Notes under the pieces: model-generated | Told to the model about the DNA's origin: nothing | The model's database searches: none | Seen by the model: the letters and a program-made list of their open reading frames with translations, nothing else | Translations under genes and position numbers: made by a program | NCBI GenBank assembly: GCA_900073065.1 | Contig: FJOG01000019.1 | Span: 606,887-670,886, forward strand | Direction: 5' to 3' | Source of the DNA: Phialocephala subalpina | Lineage: Eukaryota > Ascomycota > Leotiomycetes > Helotiales > Mollisiaceae | DNA length: 64,000 nt | Shown: positions 1-11,400 of the stretch, piece after piece | Position numbering within the stretch: position 1 is the first letter of the stretch | How the letters are laid out: the number at the start of each line of letters is the position of its first letter

Positions 1-976
1 CCTGAAATGTGGATAGACCCCTCTGGTTGATATACTTTCTCAGACGGGACCCCTGGCCACCCAAAATGATGTGTCGGACCGCCTCCTCATCATACCATGA
101 TCGTGAATTTGATCGATTGAAGTTCCACCAAAGCACTAGCTGCCACGGTGTATACGCTTATACACCGCTTAGAGAAATCTACCGGGGCTTGAATTCGGAG
201 AAGGGAAGTCATCCAGCTGGTCAGCATAACTTAAAGTCTTTTCAATTGGCCAAAAGCGTCATTGGAAATTGTCAGGGCCGACGTAGAGATGCTTGGCCAA
301 CGCCAAGGGTCAGTGATCGACGGGGTGGCTTACACTAAAGCCACATCCGTCGATATAAGCTTGAAATTGAGGAGAATTTTAGCTGAAGCCGCGGTACTTT
401 TTAGCCAGATGTGGGTCTGCCGAAACCACTCTCAACATTCGATAGCGGAATTAGCAGTCCCACGCTGAGGCTCGAACTCGAAATGCAACGGGGTTTCGAA
501 TCAGGAGGCGGTAATTGGCTCCCGTAGGTCCATACTAAAGGACGCCGAGCTGTACCTCCGTAAGGGGGCAAACGACGAAGGATGATCGACGGCATGAAGT
601 GGACAAAACTGGAAATCCGGGGTAAAAATTTCCTCCCACATCTCGGTCGCCTCGGTTTGGAGTGTGTCAAGAAAATATTGACCTCGCGGGGCCGAAACTT
701 CGACATTCTGCGGAGATATCTAGGAGACTCTGGTTGAGCACTTTTCGACATCTCTTCCAAGAAGCATCTAAACATGAGTCAAGAGACGAAATCCCATCAC
801 CTTAATGAAGTGAAGGCTGGATCGGAATGAGACCGTCATCGCTTGGAAAATTGTTGGCATATGAAAGTCCGAGTAGTTCCTGGCCTAATCGTGCTATTCA
901 AGCCACCAGCGACATCGTCAATCGCCATACGACGATCAACGTTGGCGAACGAAGCTTCGGGACTTCAGAGCCGACT
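1..976. other. Stretch without a recognisable gene
   Basis: Short open frames occur on both strands, the longest on the minus strand at about 401-775, but none shows a known motif or a sensible exon chain. The left edge cuts the window, so remains of a gene continuing outside cannot be excluded. Confidence 0.4.
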
Positions 977-1565
977 TCACATCTGAGTCCTCGTCGTCAT
1001 CGCCCCCTCTTTACTTCCTCTCCAGAACTTCGTCCCAACAGCAACCACTTCCTCAGTGACACCAGGTATGGCATTTCTGACGTAGAAATGGTCGGCCTCA
1101 GGGTTCGCCAGCGCGAGACCAAAAGCACCCTTTGGTTTGTCTTCGTTATCTCTCTCCCCAACCAAGAACTCCTCGTCGATAGTTCCCACTGCAAGTTCTA
1201 TATCTGTGTTGACTCCGTGATTCGTCCATGCAATCGGCGAGCCACACTTGCTGCAGAACGAACGGTAACATCCAGGTGAGGAGTTGTACTCCGCATATGA
1301 GGCTTGGGAAGTCCATGTGATTTCATTCGCAGTAACAGTATGGAAGTTATACACTAGACTGCCGCAATTCTTTCGGCACTGCGTGCATTGGCAGGTGTGA
1401 GGCTAGAAGATCCCTTCATCAGCGCTGTTCCTGCTTCTGCAACTAAGACAATAGTATGCAACTCACCCCGCGTTTCCAGTCATGATCTGGAGAGAAATCG
1501 ATTTGATATCTGACCCCTCCGCACAGACAGCCGCCGGTGATGTTATTTGGTGTAGGGATAGACAT
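977..1565 (-). CDS. GFA/CENP-V domain protein (glutathione-dependent formaldehyde-activating-enzyme-like)
   Basis: Two exons, 1467-1565 and 977-1402, encode 174 residues; the 64-bp intron has GTGAGT and TTCTAG ends. The zinc-binding cysteines of the GFA fold are all visible: CLCGG near residues 13-17, CQCTQC at 37-42 and CSKCG at 83-87. Family members bind zinc and some form S-hydroxymethylglutathione from formaldehyde, but most fungal paralogs have no proven substrate, so the specific reaction is inference. The start is the first ATG before the CLCG motif and the length matches small single-domain GFA proteins. No signal peptide is seen, so it is probably cytosolic. It points away from the exchanger gene at 2210 with about 640 bp between them. 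Confidence 0.88.
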
Positions 1566-2209
1566 TGATGCTGCCAATCCTGACATCGTGGTGGCTTGTT
1601 CGTACTTTTGAATTCGTGATGTGGGCAGGTCGAGACGAAGCAGAGGGCTCTAGATGATCTGTCGAGTCGTGTCGAAGGTTGTTTGGCAATAGCTCGATCG
1701 TGAGTCGTGATAGAAGGTATAGCAGTTGTCTGCAGGAGTTATGTCCAGCTAATACTTACACAAAAGCAGCATTTGGACTGCTGTTGCAGAAGCCCACGCC
1801 CTGCGCTTGCACTCAGTTCCAGGTTTCGGGAATCAGGCAGACGACCGTGGAAGCATTGGCGGACAGCAGTTCCGCGTCGCATGTGAATTGCGTTGATCCC
1901 ATCTCCATCCTGGTGGCATGACGACGGCGAGGTGTGTTGAGCAATGAGAGAGGAGAAGAGAGGTTGATGTTGCGGAAATCTCGGGTGGAGGATTGGCGAT
2001 GACATCGGCTGGCAGGGATGGAACGGACAGGGGAAAGAGCATCAACAGCTTCATTCCTTGCGAAAACATCCCCAACACTGAGCTCGCTCCTTCCAATTAC
2101 AACTCTGCAACTTTAAATCGTAAGATTGTTTTGCGAAATTTAAGCTTCTTCATCGCCATGTCTCCTCAACCACAATGTCCCGCAAGCAACTGGATATTTT
2201 TGAACGACG
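1566..2209. other. Divergent intergenic region
   Basis: This lies between the GFA-type gene (minus) and the exchanger gene (plus) and presumably holds both promoters. Short overlapping frames on both strands show no motif. I see no repeat or RNA gene. Confidence 0.4.
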
Positions 2210-3406
2210 ATGGACTGGGATAACTTCGTGCTCAATTGCTGCGCATTCATTGCTGGCCTATTTCTTCTCCAGCACGGCGCAAACATCTTCATCGACCACA
2301 GCGTAATTCTTGCAAAACGAGTTGGGGCGCCGGATTCACTCATCTCCCTCCTCACTGTAGGAGCGGAGTGGGAGGAGGTATCCACCAACATCTACCTGGT
2401 CAAGATCTCTCATACTCACACGTACATTTAGCTGGCTATTGTCATTGCATCTATTGTCCAACATCAACCATCCCTCGGTCTCGCAAACATTGTCGGTTCC
2501 TGCATCGCAAACGTCCTTGGAGCATTTGCCTTTGGTCTCCTCGTCCAAGACTTTCTTCCCCGCTTCGACAGCAATTCGAGGATCTATGCTGGAGCTCTAC
2601 TGGTCGTGTCCTCAATCTTCCTATACCTGTCGCTCACAGGCCATCTCGACTTGACGGGTGGGATCTTCTTTCTGGTGTCGTTCTCGGTATACATTGTGGC
2701 AATTTGCGGCGCGATATACGACCGAATCCTGGCAACCCCAACGCCAGAGACTCGCAGAAGTTTGGTTATGCCGGAACTAGAACCTCCTCGATCCGAAGAC
2801 GTGCTTGAGGAGTTCCATAGAGAGCTTCATATCTCTATTTACCCTTCAGTCATGCAGTGCCATCCTGACGAGACTACTCCACTGGTCAAACAACCCCCGT
2901 CCCCGAGCATAATCTCTGGCGACCCCTCAGATGATATACCTCCTCGCCGCAGGGTCTTCTACCATGCCTTTAAGATCATCGTCGGCCTTTCAGCCCTTTC
3001 CATAGCAGCATACCTCCTCGCTCACGGGTCAGGCGCTCTCGCAACCGCGCTGAACCTCTCGCCAACAACATTCGGCATCACAATCATGTCTTTCTTCACC
3101 ACTCTCCCTGAGAAAATACCCATTGCGGTCGCTACCTGGCGGGGCCACCATAGGGTCATGGTCACTTCAACAGCAGGTGCTAATATCTTTCTCCTGACTC
3201 TCTGCGTTGGTCTCATCTTAGTGACTGGCAACGGAAACGAAGAGCTGGCGAAGAGCATCACTACGTTCGAGGTGTGGACTGTTTGGTGTTGTGCACTGGT
3301 GTTAATGTTGATTATGTTTGTGAGAGGGAGGAAGTGGATGGGTGGTATAATGCTGGGGTTCTATCTTGCATTTCTGGCTGCGGAGTGTACGGTGAACAAG
3401 AAGTAG
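2210..3406 (+). CDS. Sodium/calcium exchanger family membrane protein
   Basis: Exons 2210-2377 and 2432-3406 (54-bp intron, GTATCC to TTTAG) give 380 residues. Two alpha repeats typical of the cation/Ca2+ exchanger family are visible. The first reads GAEWEELAIVIAS across the splice and continues to ANIVGSCIAN; the second contains TTLPEKIPIAVATWRG and TAGANIFLL. About ten hydrophobic segments flank a polar cytosolic loop (about residues 175-240) rich in Asp, Glu and Pro. The family exchanges Ca2+ for Na+ or H+ across vacuolar, Golgi or plasma membranes; the compartment and ion here are unknown. An upstream donor at 2399 would give an intron of only 33 bp and would break the alpha-1 motif, so 2378 was chosen. 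The start ATG directly precedes the first hydrophobic segment. Confidence 0.9.
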
Positions 3407-4202
3407 ATGCGTTGTACGTCTGACTGACTGGCGGATGGAGGAGCAGGAGCTTGTAGGTTCCATGGTAGCGATGGCAATCCTATCGGCTCACAAATAGATA
3501 GGAAATCGAAGTAGGTGTGTCTTATTACTTCTGTGACTCGTTGCCCTCGCCCATTGTCATGCTCCAACTTTACCTATCGATTTCCTCCACATTAACTTCG
3601 AGTAAAAAAATTATTCTAACACAGATTTGATTCCGTTACACATCAAAGGGGGGGGATCGAGTATATATACTGTCCACCCGTGCCCTTCAGGCTCTGCGTG
3701 TGAGTCAGAATTAGTGGATTTGGCTCTTTTTTGCACATCGTTAGGGGGAGGTATATATACTGTCTCTAGCCCTGTATAGAGGTGAGCCATGTTTTACCTT
3801 ATTTGGGCTTTGTTGCATATCGGGTTCTCTGAGGACACTCTGGAGATTGAACAAGTAAGTTCTTGGGTTTGTTGCATTTCGACAAGTCTAGCGAAGGTCT
3901 GGATTTTGAGACACTCAGGTAAGGGAGCGGTTACACATCTGAGAATTTAAGGATGTTCTAGACATTGAGCTACTGAAAATGCTCACTTCACGATCACACA
4001 TTGAAACATGAGTTCAAAGTCTGAAATGACATTATCATCTCATCTGATCTGTATCAGATCCAAAGTGCATCATCGGCACCGGACAATCAACTTGTTTTCA
4101 TCCACCCTATTTACCGCATGTATTTCACGAACCCAACCCAAACGCCGAATCCCATTTCCGTTTTCCATCCAATATCCCGTGCCATCATATCCCACATCAA
4201 AT
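3407..4202. other. Intergenic region with a repeated TATATATAC box
   Basis: This lies between the 3' ends of convergent genes. The short sequence GTATATATACTGTC occurs near 3661 and again near 3752, 91 bp apart, each after a purine-rich run. Otherwise AT-rich, with no coding signal. Confidence 0.35.
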
Positions 4203-5607
4203 CTACATCCCACTCAGATCAACAGCATGCTCCTTCCACACCACCTCCCCATCCTTATGCCCTTTCGAATTTCTCTCCGCCTCACTCTTATGACACACCA
4301 GCCCCTCCCCAGTCTTCTCACCAAGCTTGCCTTCCTCCACGAAATTTTCCTCCAGCCAAGTGAGGTGTGACCGGCCGCGCCAGAGTTCAGTTTCATTCCT
4401 CTTCTCCTTCTCATCCAGAAACTTCCTCTCCACCGCCGCAATAGTATCAAGACCTATTTCGTCCATCTTCTCACACGGACCTTTTGCCGCCGCAAAGAAA
4501 TCTCTGAATAATTCATCCACTTCCTCAGGCTTCGCGACGTTGTCTTTGAGGATGAGGAGAGTTTCACGTTTCAGTGCTGCCCATAAACGCGGGAATATCA
4601 TGCCTGTGCTTTCGTTGCCTACAACAAACGGCTGTAGGCCAACGGAACGAAGTTGTGCTGTCAAGAAACTGACGAGAGATGGAGATGTGTAACCGCAAGA
4701 CATCAACTCAACGCATTTATTCGCCGGCGGTACATAATATAGCGTATTCAACACCCTCTCTCTATGCTTAACCTCACTCACTAACTCCCTACTCGCAAAT
4801 GAGCTCGAGTTTGTAGCGATAATCGCATCAGCAGGCGCTAATCGATCTAAACGACCCAAAACGGAGATTTTTAACTCGAGATCTTCGGGCACGCATTCGA
4901 TTATCAACCAAGAGTTTGAGACGGCTTCGACGAGGGAAGAGGAGAAATGGACGTGGCCCGGGTGGGTACCGTAGTTGGAGCAGTGCAGGGAGAGTGTATC
5001 TGCGATGTATGGGGTGGCGGTTTCGAATGCGGTGGGGGATTCGTCATAGAGGGTTACGGGGCGGCCGGTGGATGCCCACTGGGAAGGAATAGGTTAATGG
5101 GGGGGTGGGGGAGGAGGAGGGGAAGGGAGGACGTACGATGACTGCTAATCGACGACCGAGGACTCCTGCACCGATTATAGTTACTGGTCTGTTCTCGACA
5201 TCTTTTGGCGGTTCCCAAGCTGCCTTTAGTGTAGGCTCGACGTGCTTTTCGATAACGGGCGGTGGACTGGTGGCCGTTGTCGAGAATTGTCTGTTTTGAT
5301 ATGCCGTGCGTGATGGAAGTCGTGAAGTCGAGTATCCTGCTCTGCATTGAACAGCAGATGTGCGTATTTGGAGATGAGGTTGGAACCGCTGCAATTGACT
5401 CGCCGTCCTATTCCACTTTGCAGCCATCGAATCCCTCGTCATCGGCAGCAACGACTGAAAACTAGCAGAGAAAAGAAGAGGAGGAAGTGGTTGTTTGCAC
5501 ACTGTTGGCAGAGCCGCAGATGCTACTTGCTTTTCTGCTTGTGCTATAGCTTTTGGTAGCCATGTTGGCCATACCTGGGCCTGGGTTCGAAGAGTTGAGA
5601 ATGACAT
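4203..5607 (-). CDS. 3-hydroxyacyl-CoA dehydrogenase family protein, probably mitochondrial
   Basis: Exons 5137-5607 and 4203-5078 (58-bp intron, GTACGT to CCCAG) give 448 residues. A long Ser/Thr/Gln/Arg-rich N-terminus of about 140 residues, containing RQFSTTATSP before the enzyme core, looks like a mitochondrial presequence. The NAD-binding loop IIGAGVLGRRLAV follows, split by the intron, then ECVPEDLELK, IATNSSSFASREL and the C-terminal helical domain around GMIFPRLWAALKRE. The family oxidises 3-hydroxyacyl-CoA with NAD+, as in beta-oxidation. The segment expected to carry the catalytic His reads NTLYYVPPANKCVEL, with Leu where fungal relatives usually have His, so activity may be altered. 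The first ATG was chosen; a later ATG (in MTRDSMAAKW) is possible. Confidence 0.85.
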
Positions 5608-6535
5608 CTTGTCGATTGATTGTGTTGATGTGCATGACGAGAAAAAGGACGAAAGGAAGGAAATGCGAGAGTATATGAATGGACTTAGCTGAAGGTGAGG
5701 TAAAGCAGAGATCAGATCATTCAACATGCGTTCAAACGGTGGATGCAGAAACATGCTCGCCGGTGGTGCTCGGTAGAGTGGAAAGAATCGGGGCTGGTCG
5801 TCTCAGGATCAGCTCATGTTCTTGGGCGCGATTGCGGCGGAACCCCGCGATGCACGTGAGTCTCGTATTTAATACGAGGGTTCAACGCGAGTACGATATT
5901 AATTTCTGTCTTCTATTTCCTGAACTCTTCCTTCTTTCACCTTCAAGACGTTATTTTGTTCGCTAATATTTCGATGGAAGTTGAGGCTCCATTCAATTGA
6001 GGCTCTTGCCAAACATTGGCAGTGTATGAATTGGCATTGACAGTCTGAACACCATCCAAGTGGATAAACGCCAAGATGACAAGATTGTTTTGATACTCGA
6101 GTTCATGTCAGAAACGCCTTGTGATATACCAAGAGAATGAAGCTCAAAGAGGCTCTTCTTGTGTCACTTGGCTTGATTTCATCGGTGTATGAATGTCTAT
6201 TCTTGTCGATTGCGATGTATGGAATTTTGAACCGGAGTTCTGAGAATAGGCCTGCTGCGGATCTCTTCCCCGAGATCTTGAATCATCTTGAAGCTTGAGC
6301 GTGGTTCATTGAGAGAAAGTTTGTCATCAGATCATACATTGAATGACATATTGAACGCGCGTATGCAGTATGGATTTTCCTTCCCTGACTTTCCCTCTCA
6401 CAGTAAGGACATCGAGCGGAGCGGGGCGGGATGGGGAAATGCCAGGAAGTAACCCGCTCAGTGTCCGACTTTTGGTGTCGGTATTGAAGACAATTGAATG
6501 TAAACCGGGGCCAAAGGTTAGGTAGAACAAGGCTT
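5608..6535. other. Intergenic region
   Basis: This probably contains the promoter of the dehydrogenase gene and the 3' end of the dioxygenase gene. Only short frames without motifs; no repeat noticed. Confidence 0.4.
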
Positions 6536-7911
6536 CTAAGCTTTGCCAGCGCCACCTCGAATCCTGGGCTCGAGCGGGAATACCTGCTCGTCCTCCGTCA
6601 CGTCTTTGTAAAGCTCATCCCATCTCGGTCTCAATGGCTCCGGGGTCTCCCAAGCAAGCTCAGGATCTCTCAGCCAGAGTCTGATCAAATGTCTCCTAGG
6701 CATGCAAGTCAGCAACCGCGGGGTTCATTCCCTGAGAGAACCCCAAGACTCACTCTCGTCCAGGCGCATCAACGAAGCCATCTCGCGCATGGAAAATGCT
6801 CAAGTTATTCACATACTGAACATCACCTTTCTGAAAATCGAGCGTCAGACTGAATTTCTCGGCCAAGAAATGAAGCGCATCAAGAGCTTCGGCTTGTGCT
6901 TCAGTGATCGGAGGAATGTCTTTGCTTCTGGGTAGATTCAGAAATCCAGTGAATCCTCGACGTGCATATTGGATAATGACACGTTCTGGAGTATCGCCCT
7001 TTGATGGTGTATGGTAGAGAAGAGGTCTGACGCTGTACGGTTTGTCGGGATTCCCGTACCTAGTCATCTCATCAGTCCCCATTCCACACAATCAACTTTA
7101 AAGAAAGAGTACTCACCCATCAAACACCCAATCCCCCGCCAACGTCCCAATCAAATCCGGCCTCGTTCTAGCAAGCTCATTATAAACCTTCCAACTACTC
7201 GCCAACTTACTCGCTCCTCCCTCCTTCGCCGTCCCCAAGCAAAACAAACTCACAATGTCTCCCGCATCCGTATGGAAAACCTGTTTATCAGTCGTATAAG
7301 CGGGAGCTCCAATCTTACCCGCAACAGCTGTATGACTTAGGTCTTTGATGTGGTTTAGCATTGATGATTGTGTTTGCCCGTTGGTGATTTTAGTGTCCTG
7401 CCGGCCACGGATGGAGCCGATGTAGGAGGAAACGCCGGTGTAGATTATGGTGTTTTCGAGGATGGTGTAGCGGTCTACAGTGAGGCCGCGGAGGACGAAG
7501 AACCCGCGGCCGGATTGCAGGATGCGAGCATGTTCGCGGAGGACTGGGGAGAGAGTTGGCAGTGGGAAAGCCTCTTGGTTGACATGTCCAATTGGCTTGT
7601 TGAGTCCTGCATTTTCCGTCAATTAAGATACATTGAGGAGGCTCAGACTACGAGCCTTTGAAGTGCTCAAGAGCTGCGTGGATCTCCTCAAGTTGAGGTT
7701 TTGTCAGGGTCAAGTCCCATGGACTCTCATCTTTGAAACTTTTCCCTTCCCAAACAAGTGGTCCCGTCAGTTGAGCAGGAAACCCTGCTGGAAGGCCCGA
7801 GTTTGGTAGCCCTTCTGCTTTTCGACGCTCTGTTCGTAGTTTGTATTTCTCGGGGTCAGGGTGATAAGATATATCAGGCTGTTGATGTTGTACAAGTGTG
7901 ATCGTCGACAT
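6536..7911 (-). CDS. TauD/TfdA-like Fe(II)/2-oxoglutarate-type dioxygenase
   Basis: Four exons (7656-7911, 7117-7606, 6754-7059, 6536-6695) give 403 residues with consistent phases. Motifs of the fungal TauD/TfdA-like family are plain: GHVNQEAFPLPTL, GSIRGRQD, LNHIKDL, the iron-binding HTD near residues 197-199, the distal His in IFHARDGF and the Arg-containing RLWLRDPELAW. The family uses Fe(II) and usually 2-oxoglutarate to hydroxylate small substrates; this substrate is unknown. Introns 2 and 3 have GTGAGT donors. The first intron (7607-7655, 49 bp) must begin with GC to keep frame, because the nearby GT (7651) gives the wrong phase and leads to a frameshift. No signal peptide, so probably cytosolic. 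Confidence 0.88.
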
Positions 7912-8794
7912 GGTGGCAAACTTCGGAGCCGAGAGTGGGAGAACTTTATGAATTCAGCAACTCCAGTTTCTTGTGTCTGCTCTTACTATTAGAGTGTTCT
8001 CATAGAAACTGGTATCAAAAATCCAGAGATGACTGAGACCAGAGATATAGTTGATCTTCATCAAAGCAAATGAGGGGTTCAGATGATGCAACGATGGTGA
8101 AATCCCACGTGAAGATAGCGAATATCCGCGATGATGGATATTGTTACTTCTTGTACGATGCTTTGAAATTTGGAACGACTAAGCCCAGTTAGTGAACACA
8201 CCATCGATGGAGAAGGCTGAAGAAGAGGAAGAGCCGCAAAAACTAAGAATGGCAGTGAACCCCGCACCTGCACGTGACTGTTGGTGCAGAGTATGCGGAT
8301 TTTATGACCTTGGAGGCCTTCAACACCTTGATCGTGACGAAGATGAAACTTCGCTTGCTATTTGTTCAAGGTATCGGAGTAGTGCTCCTCTTTCTTCGAG
8401 CTTGATTGCTTTTGTGGACTTTCCATGTGTTTCTCCTCCTAGGCAATCTGAGCCCCTTTCCTTAGCGAGTCCTTACCAGTTGAGACTTGACTCTCGAGCT
8501 TGGGCTCATAAATCACAAGAGAAGGCGACAGAATAGAGAGTAGTCTGGAGCGACTGTCGGATTGTAGCTCCATATGCCAAGTGGCTGTGATCCATCCATT
8601 AAGACGTTACCCCCAGGTAGTGAGACTGGACTCTGCTTCTCATTTTGCTCCTCCAGTTGCCTGTATAAACTTTGCCAATCGCATACTTGCTACACCCTTG
8701 ACTTGGTTGAATTTTGTTATGAATTGTCTCAGATCTAGCAATGATTAGCATACACCTCGGAATCGCTTTCAATCCCGAGATTCCGACAAGTCAT
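7912..8794. other. Intergenic region
   Basis: Upstream of the dioxygenase gene and downstream of the nine-exon gene. A plus-strand frame at 8192-8536 has no recognisable motif and is probably chance. Confidence 0.35.
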
Positions 8795-11400
8795 TTACTC
8801 ACTGTCATGCGTATTAAACTGAAGAACCACGTGTTTTAGCTTCTTCACTACATCTGTTTCCCTCTCTCGTTGCTGTATTCCGACAGCTGCAAGATCCCAT
8901 AGACCTGGATCAGTCGTCTCTGGCGACCTTCTCGCTTGCAAGTAAGTCGACTTTCTCTCGATGACGCAGCGATGGGATGATGGTTCAAGGGCCTCTTCGC
9001 TCAATTCCTCTTCAACTGTGACATCAGATCCAACTGGAAAGGTGTCAGTATGATGGCGTACCATGAGGCAGTGGAAACAGGAGCAAGAGTGGAACTAACT
9101 TTCGATCACCAAGAACGATCTCGAGATATCTCTTCCCTCAACTCTCGCAGATATAGTAGGGGCTTTATGCGCAAACAATACAACACATGGAGCAATTGGC
9201 GGAAACAATACAGGATTCTGTGAACTGCTCGTCGTTACATAAGAAGGTGGATGGGTCACGATAGTAGATCGAGAAGCTGAGGATGATCGCGATGTCCTCG
9301 AGAAGATAGAAGGCGTAGATTTCTTCTTCGAACTTGAATTGCTAGATGAAGATGCCTGTGACATTCGTTTCCGACTGGACAACGAGGTCTCGGATGGTGG
9401 GACTTTGCTGTCATCTTTCGAAGGTGGCGGTGCTGACCAAAGTTGAAGTCTGCCGAGATCTTGGCGATTCGAGCCTCCGAGCAACTTGGATTCCTGCGAC
9501 GTGGCAAGTACTCGAGGTCTACCTAGGCGTTAGCCTCTACCAGACGTATCGGCAGGATAGAAGATGTGAAAGATCACTCACTCATCGTGGACTACTCGAT
9601 ACCCTGTCATCTTCTGTTGAAAGTCGAACATGTCTAAGTAGTTTTCAGTTATTCTGTACATTCAAAGATGACCTCAGGAGTTAACCTTTGTTTTGGTGAA
9701 ATACAAGTGTACGAGAGAATGGAGAGTTTTGGTCTGTACGAAAGTTTATTGTTTGAGGCTCCAACGAGGGGGCTGTCCAAGTCCGCAGTGCATAGGATGG
9801 ATTGAGCTGGACTTGACCGAGATCATAATTATCCCTGCAGGCAGTCAGCTTCGACGAACAACTGACAAGGCTGGCACCGACGTTGTTTCTTTCTCCCTTC
9901 CTCCCGACAGAGAAGTCTTTACCAAAACCAGGCTTGAGCGGGTCTCCGTCTGTTTGTAAAGTTGCAAGGTCTGCGTATAGTCTGGGTCTGAAGTCTTCAA
10001 GAACCTTGGATCGTGAGCAAGCTGTCAGGTGTCTGTGAAGTACAGTACTCACGCGCTCATCTCCTTTACTCCACGTTGCATCTGTTCTACCTCCCAGTTC
10101 GATATTGATGTATCAGCCAACTCGACCGGGTCTCGCGTCCTTTGTTGAAGGTTCTTGGCCTGATCAAGCGAGAGACTCTGTTGAGTCTGTTGGCCAGTAG
10201 GCCTTTGCCTCTCGAAAATCGATAATAGGTCGGGAGTGGGAGGAAGAATCAAGTGACGACCAAGAATACGTCTCAATGCGTCTTGTAGAGCCTAAAACAA
10301 GAAAGTGAGTAAGTCCTTACGCATACATTGAAAGAATCGAAAAGTGTACCTGTTCGCAGAAATCGAAAAACCGCTCAGTTGTCATACCCCAACTATCGAG
10401 AAGACGTTGAGATACATCGACAGAGGGGTAGCTTGCCACAACTTGGTATTCCTTAGAGCCACGAATAGTTCTGATTAGCCAAGCGGCCATCATGATATCA
10501 ATAATAGCAACATGATAGGCGACATCGCTCAGAACCTCCTGACTCGCCGTCTTCGTTGTCCTATTGAAGTATGAGATGGCTGCGTCAAGGCCTTGTCGCA
10601 ATGTGAACAGGTCAGGATCTGTCTGCCGAGTGGTCCTGATGAAGCCATCTTCAAGTTCTCGAGGGATCGAAACATATGCTGTCCCTGGACGAGGAAGGGG
10701 CTTGCCTTCCTCCTCTTCATGTGCCCTCCGACCTATCTGCTCTGCATGCCCAAGTATCAAAGCTGTTGAGTCGACGATGTGAAAAAACCGATCTTCCAAG
10801 ACCTGACTGTATAAATTAGCCCAGTGTAAGGGTCAGAGATGAAAGAATGACAAACGGATCTAGAATATTGAAGATAATAGAGAGCTGGAGAAGCTGTCAG
10901 CATTTCCAAAGAGGTCTGATTCGTGGCTGTGGGGTAAATGTACTTTGAGGTTATGGCATTTTATGCGCTCCCTCAGTAGTTGGACTTCAGGGTCGATTTG
11001 AGCGTACAAGGAAAGAGTTTGTATTAAGCCCCCACTCCTTTGAAAGTATCGTTGGTCGTTCAATAGATACTCACACTCCTTCAGAGTTCCTTTAAAATTG
11101 CCTACAAGCTGGGCTTCGAGACCTGGTGCGGAGTTGTATCTTGACTTGTCAGAAGTTCCAGCTTGATACTCCGCGCGTTGCAGGACGTTGAAGAGAAGGT
11201 CCAGATTCACAGCAAGTTTCCTGATGTCTTCTCCAAACTCTTTGTATGATGGATCTGCAGCTGTGAGTTACAACCCGACCGGGGGAGGAGTTGCTTGTGG
11301 GCAACTGACTCTCGTTACTTGCGTTCCGAAATGCAATTTTATAAATGTTCTGAGCAGTAGCCAAGCCTTCAACTACATCTTCAATTACGACAGGGATCAT
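8795..11400 (-). CDS. Nine-exon protein of unknown function (about 715 residues)
   Basis: Exons read 11310-11400, 10944-11254, 10856-10893, 10350-10806, 10070-10291, 9686-10004, 9582-9633, 9100-9518 and 8795-9033; all phases agree and sum to 2148 nt. I do not recognise a catalytic motif. The N-terminal half is helical and polar (start MIPVVIEDVVEGLATAQ; then NLDLLFNVLQRAEYQ and ECEYLLNDQRYFQ), a style I associate loosely with N-terminal regions of fungal STAND/ankyrin-type proteins. The middle is Gln/Arg-rich. A Ser-rich linker near KRMSQASSSSNSSSKKK precedes a hydrophobic beta-like segment PCVVLFAHKAPTI and a charged C-terminus. Exon 3 is only 38 nt. The exon 5/6 junction is the least certain: a GTGAGT donor at 10058 was passed over because it gives another frame. 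The true start could lie upstream. Confidence 0.6.

Noticed and set aside
401..775. 124-codon minus-strand frame near the left edge
   Set aside because: No motif, no splice partner, and overlapping frames of similar length on the other strand.
2378..2431. Alternative 33-bp intron (2399-2431) in the exchanger gene
   Set aside because: Too short for a fungal intron and it would break the alpha-1 repeat; the 54-bp intron restores the family motif.
10046..10058. Strong GTGAGT donor for exon 5 of the nine-exon gene
   Set aside because: It puts the next exon in a frame that hits a stop before joining exon 7; a GTAAAG donor 12 nt upstream keeps all phases. Left as the weakest junction.
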